Source: Roseihalotalea indica
GTDB lineage: Bacteria; Bacteroidota; Bacteroidia; Cytophagales; Cyclobacteriaceae
Length of the DNA: 64,000 nucleotides
Reading direction: 5' to 3'
Assembly (NCBI RefSeq): GCF_022458895.1
Contig: NZ_JAINFL010000004.1
Span: 248,001-312,000 of the forward strand
This document shows positions 1-9,082 of this stretch, one piece after another. The notes beneath the pieces were generated by a model. It saw nothing but the letters and a program-made list of their open reading frames with translations. It was not told the DNA's origin and did not search any database. How positions within the stretch are numbered: the first letter of the stretch is position 1; every line of letters begins with the position of its first letter. Position numbers and translations under genes: made by a program.

Positions 1-2
1 GT

Positions 3-1448
3 ATCGATCATCTCGGTTTTGATGTGATTACTTTTTACGACGAAGCTATTGAAGAGGCTCTCAACCAGAAATACATTCATTTGGCTGCACTTGCTTCGGA
101 ACGTTGCGGACATTATCTGGTTTGGATTAACAAACCACGTTTAGCGGAGAGCTATCTGCAAAATGCCTGCGTGTACTATCAGCGATGGAATGCTTATGCA
201 AAGGTTGAATGGCTCAGAAAAAAGTATACTAACCTTTGCAAAGACCCAGCGCAGAGCGCTTTAAAAGCCACTTCATATGACGAAAAAATGCTTACGTGGA
301 ATAGTGTACAGTCTGCAATGGACCTCTCTCAAGAACTATACACAAATGATCTGATCAAGAAGATTCTTACGCTATGTGTGGAGCAGACGGGCGCTCAACG
401 AGCTCATTTTCTTTGCAAGCAACAGCTTGGCTGGCAACTCGCTGCCACTTTAGACCAAGAGGGCCTGAAAATGGTGCATCAGAATCTTTATTTAACCACC
501 CCGGCATTGTACCCTCATAAAACTATTTATGAAAGTGCAAAAATTAACAAAATTCAATATGTAGCCAGTATACCTTCCACCACTGATTTTCCCGATGCAG
601 AATATTTCAAATATCAGTCTGTCAATTCCTTCTTAGTCATCCCGATTAACCACCATCAAGAAGCGCTTGGCATTGTGTATCTGGAGAACTGTACAACTGA
701 ACTCATTGAAAGTCATCAGCTTCTACCCTGGCTTGAGCTCATCCGCTTACAAACAGGCATTGCTCTTTCTAACGCCAGACTTTATGAAAACCAATTAAAG
801 CTCAATCAAGAGATACGAAAGCAAGAGCAAAAGCGGTTGAATGCAGTAGTTGAAACTCAAGAAAAAGAACGGAAAAGAGTAGCGGCAGAATTGCATGACA
901 ATCTGGGGCAAATGCTCGCTTTGGTCAAGCTAAACCTGTCATCATTAGAAGATTCCCTGGAAGGTCAATTCAGCAGGTACCTGGACACCTGTCAGCTACT
1001 GGATGAAAGCTGTAACGAACTTCGCAGAATTGCTCATGATATGATGCCCCCAGACTTTGATACTCAAACTATTGAACAGATTCTGGAGGGTTTTTTCAGA
1101 AAATATCTTTTAGCAGCCGGATTAACCTATGATTTTCAGGCTAAAGAGATTCCACAACAACTTTCTTTAGCGGTAAAGTTCAACCTTTACCGGATGGTGC
1201 AAGAAATTGTGCATAACATTATTAAACACGCAAAAGCCCAAAAAGTCAGCATTGAGTTAAGCAACCATGAAGATCAGATTTATTTAAAGATTATGGATGA
1301 CGGCGCTGGCTTCGATGCTCATTTTAAAACGGATGGCCTGGGACTCAGAAACCTTCATAATCGAGTCAAAATGCTAAATGGTCGTATTGATATTGATTCC
1401 GGCTTGGCGCAGGGATCGACATTCCACATTCATATACCAATCCTATGA
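3..1448 (+). CDS. Sensor histidine kinase, C-terminal part of a large multidomain kinase (5' end outside window)
   Basis: The reading frame is open to the left edge, so the start lies upstream; an internal GTG at 24 is not a convincing start. The first ~90 residues resemble the tail of the helical region of trifunctional Ser/Thr kinase-AAA-histidine kinases. Then come a GAF-like domain (about residues 100-258, counted from the GTG), a short coiled coil, and a HisKA_3 dimerisation domain with the phosphoacceptor in AAELHDNLGQ (His291). The HATPase has its N-box around Asn398 (EIVHNIIKHAKA) and the glycine motifs MDDGAGFD and GLGLRNL. This is the NarL-type (HPK7) kinase architecture. The stop overlaps the next gene's start by 4 bases (ATGA), so it is co-translated with the response regulator. 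The identity of the missing N-terminus is inference. Confidence 0.88.
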   Translation: MDHLGFDVITFYDEAIEEALNQKYIHLAALASERCGHYLVWINKPRLAESYLQNACVYYQRWNAYAKVEWLRKKYTNLCKDPAQSALKATSYDEKMLTWNSVQSAMDLSQELYTNDLIKKILTLCVEQTGAQRAHFLCKQQLGWQLAATLDQEGLKMVHQNLYLTTPALYPHKTIYESAKINKIQYVASIPSTTDFPDAEYFKYQSVNSFLVIPINHHQEALGIVYLENCTTELIESHQLLPWLELIRLQTGIALSNARLYENQLKLNQEIRKQEQKRLNAVVETQEKERKRVAAELHDNLGQMLALVKLNLSSLEDSLEGQFSRYLDTCQLLDESCNELRRIAHDMMPPDFDTQTIEQILEGFFRKYLLAAGLTYDFQAKEIPQQLSLAVKFNLYRMVQEIVHNIIKHAKAQKVSIELSNHEDQIYLKIMDDGAGFDAHFKTDGLGLRNLHNRVKMLNGRIDIDSGLAQGSTFHIHIPIL

Positions 1449-2104
1449 ACAAAAAAATTAAAATTGTGCTGGCCGATGATCATCAAATGTTTTTGGATGG
1501 TCTCTATTCTATACTTAGCCAGATAGAACAGGTTGAAATAATAGCTACCGCTAACAATGGAAAACAACTTCTGGATAAACTTCAAAGAACGCCCGACTGT
1601 GATATTGCCGTAGTGGATTTGCATATGGGTGAACTGGATGGTATTGAAACTACCAAGCGAATTAAACGAGAGTTCCCTCATATCCGGGTTATAGGGCTGA
1701 CTATGGAAAATGATTTGGTTAGCATTAAGCAGATGCTAGATGCCGGCGCTTCAGGATATATTTTAAAGAACACAGGAAAAGTTGAACTGGAAATTGCCCT
1801 GGAACGGGTGGCTGCCGGTGAATTTTATCTAAGCCAGACGGTAGGGACCCAGCTTGCCCAGGATATGCTGCACAGCAGGCAGCAAAAAGAAACAAAAAAA
1901 GCAAGCTCGCTTGATTTGCTGACGGAACGGGAAAGGGAAGTTTTGAAAATGATAGCGGAAGAAATGACGAACCCCGAAATAGCCGAAAAGCTTTTTATTA
2001 GCCCTAAAACCGTAGAAACTCACCGAAAAAACTTAATGAAAAAGATCGGAGTCAATAACACATTGGGTGTATACAAGTTCGCCGTTCAGCATTCGCTCAT
2101 CTGA
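1445..2104 (+). CDS. NarL/FixJ (LuxR-type) response regulator
   Basis: 219 residues. N-terminal receiver domain has the acidic pair in LADDHQ, phosphoacceptor Asp58 in VVDLHMGELDG, the switch Thr in GLTMEN and Lys in YILKNTGK. The C-terminal GerE/LuxR helix-turn-helix is recognisable from LTEREREVLKMIAEEMTN through SPKTVETHRKNLMKKIG. It overlaps the upstream histidine kinase by 4 bases and is surely its partner. It is probably a DNA-binding transcription activator; its targets cannot be read from the sequence. Confidence 0.95.
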   Translation: MNKKIKIVLADDHQMFLDGLYSILSQIEQVEIIATANNGKQLLDKLQRTPDCDIAVVDLHMGELDGIETTKRIKREFPHIRVIGLTMENDLVSIKQMLDAGASGYILKNTGKVELEIALERVAAGEFYLSQTVGTQLAQDMLHSRQQKETKKASSLDLLTEREREVLKMIAEEMTNPEIAEKLFISPKTVETHRKNLMKKIGVNNTLGVYKFAVQHSLI

Positions 2105-2233
2105 AAAGACTATTATACCCGCTTAAAGGTAACTATATACCGGATTGATGGTATATAAAAACCGGTTGATCAGGTATTGTAAGCAATACTTCAATCATTG
2201 AAATTTGGGTTATTAATGAATAATAAATAATCC

Positions 2234-2371
2234 ATGAAAAAGCTTCTTATCATCATGCTAATCAGTTGGCTGGTAGCGGCTGTATCGAGTCAGGCCCAAA
2301 CACCGGATATGCCTGACCAGCTAATCTCCCAAGTGGATATCATGCATCCTATTACTAATCGAGTAGTATAA
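2234..2371 (+). pseudogene. Orphan signal-peptide ORF, probable 5' remnant of a secreted protein gene
   Basis: An ATG opens a 45-residue frame beginning MKKLLIIMLISWLVAAVSSQ, a clean signal peptide with an AQA-type cleavage site, then only ~20 residues before TAA. Just after the stop, a different frame reads through about 25 further residues (SMVDETPRIGYFPVTQD) before stopping at about 2458. The simplest reading is a secreted-protein gene that has decayed by frameshift or truncation. A genuine small secreted peptide is possible. No recognised family. Confidence 0.4.
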
Positions 2372-2542
2372 TATACCACATCTATGGTAGATGAAACACC
2401 CAGGATAGGGTATTTTCCCGTCACTCAGGATATAGCAACTTTGTATTGTCAGTCATAAAAACGGATGGGAATCAGATAGCTTTTGGCCTATATCTGGTAA
2501 TCCAGGTTATTAGTTAAAATACGCACCTTGAACTATTCTATT

Positions 2543-2989
2543 ATGGTTTCTTTAATAAATACCTTTCCCTTAGAGGAAGTCTATCAGGATAATTATTGCC
2601 GGGTCTGTTCTATATACACCTGCTTTGCTGTGTATCAATATTATCACCAGCTTCCTCAAACCAGAGAGTTTCTGATTCCTCCAATGAAAGTAGTTCTGGC
2701 ATTAGCACATGGCTGGGCTAGCCGTGGTATACCCGCTTTCTATTGGCTGGAGGTTAAAGAGGGAGAATTTTTACCATCCGAGGATATCACCTGGGTGCGG
2801 GAAGATGTATTTCCACAATTGGTGGACGCTGGTATTCACTATGTAGCGTATGTATCAAAAAACAATCTATTCCGAAACTTTAGCCATGAATCAATTATCA
2901 ACCCTGAGCAATCTCAGTCATTAAGTCTGCGAATATTTCAGGAAAGCCGAGATGCCATGCAATGGCTGGAGGAACTTAGAAGAACCTAA
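2543..2989 (+). CDS. STAS/SpoIIAA-like small protein (paralogue of the pair at 9.1-10 kb)
   Basis: About 148 residues. A TTG 15 bases upstream (2528) is an alternative start. No signal peptide or membrane segment. The C-terminal half shares a pattern with the proteins at 9083 and 9622: a Trp, then VFPQLVDAGIHYVAYV, a following KNNLF, a long loop, then a strand ending IFQESRDAMQWLEEL. This alternation of strands and an ending with A..WL resembles STAS/SpoIIAA-like folds common in Cytophagales. Catalytic residues are not evident. Role unknown; regulatory or ligand binding is a guess. It ends 70 bases before the cytochrome gene, which may be co-transcribed. Confidence 0.65.
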   Translation: MVSLINTFPLEEVYQDNYCRVCSIYTCFAVYQYYHQLPQTREFLIPPMKVVLALAHGWASRGIPAFYWLEVKEGEFLPSEDITWVREDVFPQLVDAGIHYVAYVSKNNLFRNFSHESIINPEQSQSLSLRIFQESRDAMQWLEELRRT

Positions 2990-3059
2990 TATTCCGAAAG
3001 TGCATCTGCTTCCGATTGTCCTAATAATTTTTATACTCTATAACGAACCTCATCAACCC

Positions 3060-3935
3060 ATGATCAAACGAATAGCAAAATACGCCTCCCTGATACTTCT
3101 GGGGATTTTATTAATAGTTGCCATCTTTTTTGCCTACGCCAATCACTCAGTCAATCAGCGTTTTGAAAAGACCTATGCGGTGAATATAAAGCCTTTTCAG
3201 GTTCATGCCGACTCTGCAACGCTTGCCCTCGGTGGGCACCTGGCAATTACCAAAGGCTGCCGTGACTGTCACGCTGATGATATGGGCGGAAAAGTATTAA
3301 TTGATGACCCGATGCTCGGAAGAATATCTCCCAGCAACCTTACCTCTGGAAAAGGGGGTATCGCCAAAAGTTATAGCACCGAAGATTGGGTTAAGGCTAT
3401 ACGCCACGGTATTAATCAGGATAGCAAACCGTTAATGTTGATGCCTTCCCAAGAACTCAATGTGCTTACGGAAAAGGATTTAAATGCCCTTATTGCTTAT
3501 TGTCAATCGTTGCCTCCGGTAGACCGAGAATTACCGGAAAATACGCTAAAACCCCTGGGAGTTGTTCTAACCCACCTTAATAAGATTCATATGATTTCAG
3601 CAGAGGTCATTGATCATAACACTGAGATGGTAGTTGAAATACCCAATGAAGTCTCTCTCGAGCACGGAAAATACCTGGCAGTATCCTGCACTGGTTGTCA
3701 TCATCCTGATTTTAAAGGCGGCCCCTCCCCCATCCCAGGCTCGCCGGAAGTAGCCAATATCACCCAATCGGGGCATCTGGGCCGTTGGTCTGAGACCCAA
3801 TTCATAGCAGCCCTTCGTACCGGATTAACCCCCGAAGGCAAACAGTTAGCTAACGAATACATGCCTTGGCAGATGACTAGCGCTTACACCGACACGGAAT
3901 TGAAATCAATCTACCTTTATCTTAAAAGTCTGTAA
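3060..3935 (+). CDS. Membrane-anchored diheme cytochrome c
   Basis: 291 residues from ATG 3060; the frame extends upstream to 2952, but that overlaps the previous gene and adds no plausible leader. An N-terminal anchor (about residues 7-27) is followed by two cytochrome c domains: CRDCH (Cys67, Cys70, His71) and CTGCH (Cys210, Cys213, His214). Methionine-containing segments downstream of each (PLMLMPSQE; EYMPWQM) are likely axial-ligand regions. The layout matches the diheme cytochromes related to the cytochrome subunits of periplasmic alcohol/gluconate dehydrogenases, passing electrons to the respiratory chain. No dehydrogenase partner is adjacent. Confidence 0.9.
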   Translation: MIKRIAKYASLILLGILLIVAIFFAYANHSVNQRFEKTYAVNIKPFQVHADSATLALGGHLAITKGCRDCHADDMGGKVLIDDPMLGRISPSNLTSGKGGIAKSYSTEDWVKAIRHGINQDSKPLMLMPSQELNVLTEKDLNALIAYCQSLPPVDRELPENTLKPLGVVLTHLNKIHMISAEVIDHNTEMVVEIPNEVSLEHGKYLAVSCTGCHHPDFKGGPSPIPGSPEVANITQSGHLGRWSETQFIAALRTGLTPEGKQLANEYMPWQMTSAYTDTELKSIYLYLKSL

Positions 3936-3980
3936 AACAAGGCATTAAGCTTCACCACTTCAACAATATACATACCTGAT

Positions 3981-4090
3981 GATCATTAGAGTTTATTCTG
4001 CTAATTATTTAGAAGCACTTTTCTGTCCCAAACCTTGTGTATGAGCGCTTCCTGGTACGTCTTTAAAAGAATATCAGAATACTGTCTATT
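3981..4090. repeat. Diverged direct repeat, copy 1 (upstream of Bor-like gene)
   Basis: About 105 bases, including AGAGTTTATTCTG, AGAAGC.ACTTTTCT.TCC, CTTGTGTATG, GCTTCCTGGTACGTC and AGAATATCAGAATACTGTCTATT, that recur in the same order and orientation at 4742-4894. No ORF spans it. It sits between the cytochrome gene and the Bor-like lipoprotein gene and probably contains the latter's promoter. Confidence 0.7.
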
Positions 4091-4130
4091 AAACACTAAA
4101 TAATAACCAACCAATTAACCCAAATTAACC

Positions 4131-4424
4131 ATGAAAAAAATGTTTTTAAATCTCGGATTGGCCTTAGGCATCAGTCTGATGATGAGCTCTTGCTACACCT
4201 ATTCCTACTCAGTTGGAGAGGGATCTCAATCAGGAGTAGCCGTAAAGCAAATGAATCACTACCTGGTATACGGCCTCGCTCCTCTTGACACTTCTATTCC
4301 TGCAGAGATGGCCGGTGGTGCAAAAGACTACGATGTAACCATTACTCATACGTTTGTGGATGGACTCATCAATGCTGTAACATTTGGCATCTATTCGCCT
4401 ACCACAACCATTGTCACTAAATAG
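4131..4424 (+). CDS. Bor/Iss-like lipoprotein
   Basis: 97 residues. A lipoprotein signal peptide ends in MMSSC (Cys21). The remainder resembles the Bor family (lambda Bor, Iss): a Gly/Gln-rich strand, NHYLVYGLAPLDTS, a GGAKDYDVTITHTFVDGL segment and the typical terminal LINAVTFGIYSPTT. Bor proteins are outer-membrane lipoproteins that in enterobacteria confer serum resistance. In an environmental Bacteroidota the job is unknown. A strong hairpin follows immediately. Confidence 0.75.
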   Translation: MKKMFLNLGLALGISLMMSSCYTYSYSVGEGSQSGVAVKQMNHYLVYGLAPLDTSIPAEMAGGAKDYDVTITHTFVDGLINAVTFGIYSPTTTIVTK

Positions 4425-4435
4425 TAACCAAACCT

Positions 4436-4468
4436 GAAGAGGGGGATACTGATCCTCCTCTTCCTTTT
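4436..4468 (+). terminator. Rho-independent terminator after the Bor-like gene
   Basis: An 11-bp stem (GAAGAGGGGGA at 4436-4446 with TCCTCCTCTTC at 4453-4463, one G-T pair), a 6-base loop, then CCTTTT. It lies 11 bases past the stop codon at 4424. Confidence 0.8.
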
Positions 4469-4471
4469 AAA

Positions 4472-4705
4472 ATGCCTGATCTCATGAAAATTGTTGCCCT
4501 CATTTTATCCTCCATCGTAGGTTTACACGCATTATGCAGCATCGGCACCTACGTTTTTGATTTCAATCAACTAGCTGTATATGGCAAAGGGTATTTACTT
4601 GGAAAAACAATCCTGTTGATACTTGCTATCGGAATCATTATCCTACTACTAAAAAGGATATTCTCTTCCCTTGAAGAATCACTGGATGATACAATTAGCG
4701 ATTGA
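4472..4705 (+). CDS. Small two-helix membrane protein
   Basis: 77 residues (73 if ATG 4484 is used). Two hydrophobic segments: about residues 5-27 and 42-60 (LGKTILLILAIGIIILLLK), then a short acidic tail. It begins directly after the hairpin at 4436-4468, so it may depend on read-through. No family recognised. The second copy of the flanking repeat follows it. Confidence 0.55.
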   Translation: MPDLMKIVALILSSIVGLHALCSIGTYVFDFNQLAVYGKGYLLGKTILLILAIGIIILLLKRIFSSLEESLDDTISD

Positions 4706-4741
4706 GATAAATGCGATAACACACTGACCAATAGCAGCTTA

Positions 4742-4894
4742 TACTAGAGTTTATTCCGATCATTATGGAAGAAGCTACTTTCTATCCTAAGTCTTATGTA
4801 TGTGGGCTATAGGAGGCGGCTAGCGGGAGGTCTTACGGTAAAACCTGCTTCCTGGTATGTCATAGAAAGAAATCAAAATAATGTTTACTATCTG
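4742..4894. repeat. Diverged direct repeat, copy 2 (with ~36-base insertion)
   Basis: Matches 3981-4090 in order: AGAGTTTATTCCG, GAAGAAGCTACTTTCTATCC, CTTATGTATG, GCTTCCTGGTATGTC, then GAAATCAAAATAATG. It differs by an insert at about 4808-4845 that holds an almost perfect hairpin (AGGTCTTA / TAAAACCT). It ends at the 3' end of the convergent enolase-superfamily gene. Confidence 0.7.
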
Positions 4895-6217
4895 TTACAA
4901 TTCTTGAGCCACATCAGCCACTATTTGATTATAGTGGTCTGAGGATTGAAAGATGCCTCCGCTATTGTTATAGAAAATTGAATCTATCGGATATAATCCG
5001 TCCTGAGTTTTGGCCCAGGAACCATCATTCATCGGATGATAACTCCTTAGCCTCTCCCACTGCTGATAGTACTGTTGCCCATTTGTTTCCAGCAGCCCAA
5101 CTGATATGCCGGGGAATGGCGATAAACGAGCGGCAATATTTTTGTTCCAGTCAACCAGCACTGGATTTACCGTTAGGTCGGCGCAGAAGCAGGGAATGTT
5201 TTTCTCACTGGCTAATCGGATCATCTTAAGCGTCATACTAAGGGTTTTGGCAATAGCTTTTACTGCCAGCGCAGTGTATCCCTGCTCAAACCTTTCGGCA
5301 GCCTCAACGTGCGTATGGGCACTTTCATCAGCTGCTATCAGCACTCCCAGATCACCCACATAAGTTTCGTTTTCTTCGCCAAAGGGTTCTTCAACCACAG
5401 CTATTTGCTCAAATGCGCCAATTTTTCGGGCCTGATCCAGAAAGCGCATCAATGTTTCTTTTTGCTCGTATCTCCCATTAGCATCGAAGTAATAAGCAAT
5501 TTTCCCATTTTCCGTATAAGCAGTTTCGTAATGCCCTATTGCCTGATGAACTGCTTCCATAAAAGCCATATCCTTTTCCAGCATATCCTCTTGCGCACCG
5601 GCTGATCCAATCTTTAGCTTCATCATAAAATACCCATCCTCAGCAGCCGCCTTTATTTTCTCTATTTCCGCTCCTACACTAAATGCGGGAATACTCGCCA
5701 CCTTACTGTGTCGATACGATAACCCGCATTGATACCCAACGGGAATCATCTCATCGAACTGGTGAATGTCGTTTTCTTTAGCATAAAGGAGCCAGGCAGC
5801 ATTATCCACGCACACCAGGGCATTGAGCGCGAACGTTTTTCTCAAATCAGGATTGCCGGTAATTTTCTTTCCGTATGCATAGATTTCGGGCAGCAGCTCA
5901 TCTACCAGCGTGATTGGATTGGTAAATGAGTTACCCTTCAGCATTTGCAATGCGCGTTTGCTTAAAGCATACATTAACGCATTGCCTTCCTGCTCAGTAT
6001 GATTGGCAAATACCTTTGCATCAGACCAGAGTACACTCTGTGTTCCCAACCCCACAGCCTCGGCGCCGGATTCACTCGCCAGATAGGCCACTGTTTGCCA
6101 AAGTTCAGTAACTGCACTTCCTTTAAAATGATAAGGAGATAAGCGCTCCGGTTCAAATGCGCTCCTTACTTGTTGAATACGTATTGGAGAAAGATTCTTC
6201 TTTTGGTTTTCGATCAT
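4895..6217 (-). CDS. Enolase-superfamily (mandelate racemase/muconate lactonizing-like) enzyme
   Basis: 440 residues, cytoplasmic. It shows the hallmarks of the muconate-lactonizing/mandelate-racemase-like enolase subgroup: K200-x-K202 (KLKIG, general base), metal ligands Asp245 (DANGRY), Glu276 (EEPF) and Asp297 (ADES), and the opposing Lys320 (VKAIAK). These enzymes abstract a proton alpha to a carboxylate (epimerases, dehydratases, cycloisomerases). The substrate is not readable. It starts 53 bases after the end of the minus-strand lipoprotein gene at 6271, so the two probably form an operon for oxidising or rearranging a sugar acid or amino-acid derivative (inference). Confidence 0.85.
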   Translation of the reverse strand: MIENQKKNLSPIRIQQVRSAFEPERLSPYHFKGSAVTELWQTVAYLASESGAEAVGLGTQSVLWSDAKVFANHTEQEGNALMYALSKRALQMLKGNSFTNPITLVDELLPEIYAYGKKITGNPDLRKTFALNALVCVDNAAWLLYAKENDIHQFDEMIPVGYQCGLSYRHSKVASIPAFSVGAEIEKIKAAAEDGYFMMKLKIGSAGAQEDMLEKDMAFMEAVHQAIGHYETAYTENGKIAYYFDANGRYEQKETLMRFLDQARKIGAFEQIAVVEEPFGEENETYVGDLGVLIAADESAHTHVEAAERFEQGYTALAVKAIAKTLSMTLKMIRLASEKNIPCFCADLTVNPVLVDWNKNIAARLSPFPGISVGLLETNGQQYYQQWERLRSYHPMNDGSWAKTQDGLYPIDSIFYNNSGGIFQSSDHYNQIVADVAQEL

Positions 6218-6270
6218 TCTAATTGAATTACAAACGTATAAGGCTATTGCCAGCAGTTTGGGGTTATTTG

Positions 6271-8649
6271 TTACTGTCCTTGATGCAGGGCAGTTTGAGA
6301 AGCTCTGCCGGGAATGTGGTTTAATGTATACCAGGCTTCATTGGACCAAAGCGACTGCCCGCGCTTACTTTGGAGATTTTCTGGTAACCGGAAATATACT
6401 ACGTGCTCTTCTTTTAAGTCAGGAATTTCCAGACTCAGTCGGGTACCATCGGCGGAAATATCCATTTTAGTAATAGTAAGCGTTTGCAGATCCATTTTAG
6501 GACCGCCATAATTCTCAGTAGGTTGATACCACCATTGCTGAATGAGAAGGCTGGCTGAGAGTTCGCCTATTTCGTCTGCATTCAATGGCTCGGTAAATTC
6601 TACTTCAAAACCTTGGGGTTTAGCCCGAATGGCCAGGATCTCAAAGGTAGGCTTACCGTTGTACTCCATACGTTGCAATCCAAACTGGTTTCCGTGCCAG
6701 CTCCACCCGCCTACCATACCCACTTCCCCTACATACAGCGCGCCATCCGGCCCCCAGCACAAACGATTTACGCCCGCTACAAAGCCCTGAGAAAAGCGAA
6801 ATACCGCGCCCTGATACTCACCCTCTACTTTTTCCAAAAAATCGCGTTTAATTCCCCCGTGAGTCACATCCCCGTGTAGCAATTGCCCTTGATATGGTCC
6901 GTCGCGCATGAGAACTGGCTCGGATGGGGAATTCCCGATTTCATCTTCAGGTAACCAGATGGCAGGTTGAGCCATCGGCGGTGGGTCGGGCATAGAGTCC
7001 AGAATACCCCAGGCCATGCCATGATACTCGCCAGGTTTTACATGAATTAATTTGTTGGCCGGGAGCCACTGCCCCTGATTATCGGTGACGAAAATATCAT
7101 TCTCAGCATTTACTCCAATACCATTCGGGGTGCGTAACCCGTAGTTGACCCACTCGAAACTGCCATCCGGACTAATTTTAATGGTGCGGCCCCGATCAAA
7201 TTGTTGTTGCTCACCGTCCATTAGGCGCATTGCCATGGAGAGTGTAGCGTAGAAATAACCATCCTGATATACTAACCCAAATGAGAACTCATGAAAATCG
7301 CCGGTTACACCCCAACTGCTGCAAACGGCCCGGTATTCATCAATAACCTCATCTCCATCCCGATCAATTAGGTGAGTAAGCTCCTGTTTCTGTAGTACAT
7401 AAATTTCTCCATCTACCACTTCAATCCCCAGGGGCTCCGCCAACCCAGAAGCAATTCGTTTAACCGTGATTTTGCTAGTATCAGCAGTTTCTACTCCATC
7501 CAGCAGATACACTCCACCCACGGTATCCCAGGTAGTAACCAAAAGGCGTCCGTCCGGCAGAAAAGCCAGTCCGCCAACCTTAGGCTGAAAATTTGAGCTG
7601 TGCAATGTACTCAGGTCATAACTAGGATGGACACCTTCTAATGCCGTACCGAAACCGGGTTTGGATTCACTTATTGCATCTTCAGCAATGGTGCTCTGAG
7701 CTTTGATGCTACTTTCGGAAACTTCTTCCACCCTCAATGAGAGAATATACTGCAACATCGTTTTAACCTCATTATCAGAAAGTTGGGGATGAGGATTCAT
7801 TAGGGTCGCGCCCCAGTTTCCACTTCCACCCTCCTTTACTTTTTGAGTTAACTGGTCTATCGTTTCTTCATTATCAGGATAACGCTGGGCAATCTGATAC
7901 AATGATGGCCCCACCGTTTTCACGTCCAGTTCGTGGCAGGTGAAGCAGTCGCTTTTTTCCATCCAGTACCTTCCTCTGTGATCAAACCCCTCCTGAGGTT
8001 TAGGAGGATATTGGGCAGGAAGCGATGGATAATAAGTGAGTATCTCAGTACTGGCATTAGGGTTAAGGAAGTAAGTCGTATCGGCAGATTGCAAAGCGAC
8101 CGTCAGGCCGTCGGGCACATTGGAGGCTGTAAAAATTCTTTGCAACCCGGGCTGACCATCATCGTCCCTGATAAATTCTGGCTGTTCCTCCAAATGGATG
8201 GTATCGCCCAATGGCAACACTAGCGCGTATTTTAAATGTATTTGATTATCCTGCAACACGTAGCCCTGGTGCACTGCATTTGCCAACTCTTTTTTCCCAT
8301 CAGTCTCTACTATCCACTGGTAGTGTTGGGCACTGTCTGACACATAGGTTGCTCCCCAGGTAGTGGGTTGAACATTTTTCTTTTCCGTGAAAGCAGCACC
8401 TTCTACACTAATCCCCCCTTTCCAGGCTTTATAAAGTGTGCAGCGGGTGAGATCATAAGCCACATAACAGGCAGAATCCAGCGCAAGGGTGAGCATTCTT
8501 GGTTTTTTATCCAACACTGAGCGAAAGACCCAGGGATCGGCCGGGCGTTGAATTGAGATGGTTTCCTGACTATCGCAAGAGCAGAATAGACTGATAAGCA
8601 GAATTGTTACCGCAAACAATGGTAACTTTTTTAATGATAGGTTGTGCAT
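6271..8649 (-). CDS. Lipoprotein with cytochrome c and sorbosone-dehydrogenase-like beta-propeller
   Basis: 792 residues. The signal peptide ends in FCSC (lipid Cys about residue 25). A heme c motif, CFTCH, lies near residue 235, inside a domain with VGPSLYQIAQRYP and NPHPQLSDNEVKTMLQYI (the latter also seen in cytochrome c class I). From about residue 335 a beta-propeller follows (VGGLAFLPDGRLLVTTWD, LAEPLGIEVVDGEIYVLQK, GLRTPNGIGVNAENDIFVTD, NRLCWGPDGALYVGE), of the glucose/sorbosone dehydrogenase or PVC-type heme-binding dehydrogenase kind. It is probably periplasmic, passing electrons via its own heme. The enolase-superfamily gene lies downstream in the same transcript. Confidence 0.85.
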   Translation of the reverse strand: MHNLSLKKLPLFAVTILLISLFCSCDSQETISIQRPADPWVFRSVLDKKPRMLTLALDSACYVAYDLTRCTLYKAWKGGISVEGAAFTEKKNVQPTTWGATYVSDSAQHYQWIVETDGKKELANAVHQGYVLQDNQIHLKYALVLPLGDTIHLEEQPEFIRDDDGQPGLQRIFTASNVPDGLTVALQSADTTYFLNPNASTEILTYYPSLPAQYPPKPQEGFDHRGRYWMEKSDCFTCHELDVKTVGPSLYQIAQRYPDNEETIDQLTQKVKEGGSGNWGATLMNPHPQLSDNEVKTMLQYILSLRVEEVSESSIKAQSTIAEDAISESKPGFGTALEGVHPSYDLSTLHSSNFQPKVGGLAFLPDGRLLVTTWDTVGGVYLLDGVETADTSKITVKRIASGLAEPLGIEVVDGEIYVLQKQELTHLIDRDGDEVIDEYRAVCSSWGVTGDFHEFSFGLVYQDGYFYATLSMAMRLMDGEQQQFDRGRTIKISPDGSFEWVNYGLRTPNGIGVNAENDIFVTDNQGQWLPANKLIHVKPGEYHGMAWGILDSMPDPPPMAQPAIWLPEDEIGNSPSEPVLMRDGPYQGQLLHGDVTHGGIKRDFLEKVEGEYQGAVFRFSQGFVAGVNRLCWGPDGALYVGEVGMVGGWSWHGNQFGLQRMEYNGKPTFEILAIRAKPQGFEVEFTEPLNADEIGELSASLLIQQWWYQPTENYGGPKMDLQTLTITKMDISADGTRLSLEIPDLKEEHVVYFRLPENLQSKRGQSLWSNEAWYTLNHIPGRASQTALHQGQ

Positions 8650-9082
8650 TCGTATAAAACATTCAGACTCGGGATTTATGAATGTAATGCCGGGTTTTCT
8701 TATATCATAATCTCACTTCATTTTTTACACCCAGATGAAAACTGCTAGATCGTTTTATGCATTCCGCCGGTATAGGTTTTAGCACTTTCCTACAGAAGAT
8801 TCACTCAGCCAGTCCGACTGACATGACTAATGGATGATTTTTTCAGTAATAACTCACCATCGTTTCTTATGCTAGAATTGGTTAAAGAAACTGGCCCAGA
8901 TATAGAATAAGTCCCAATCTGAGACAATTTACGTCTATTTAACACCGATAATATTTAAATCTCTACTCAACATAACTCTCTAAAAATCACCATATTAATA
9001 TCTAAATTAATGACTATTTGCTCTCGCACAGGTTTTTAGCTTTTTGTTTGCGGGTATTATTGTAAATACAAACTAATAACCG
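8650..9082. other. Intergenic, divergent promoter region
   Basis: 433 AT-rich bases between divergent genes. I see no ORF, hairpin or recognisable operator. It must hold the promoters of the lipoprotein gene (minus) and the STAS-like pair (plus). Confidence 0.5.
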
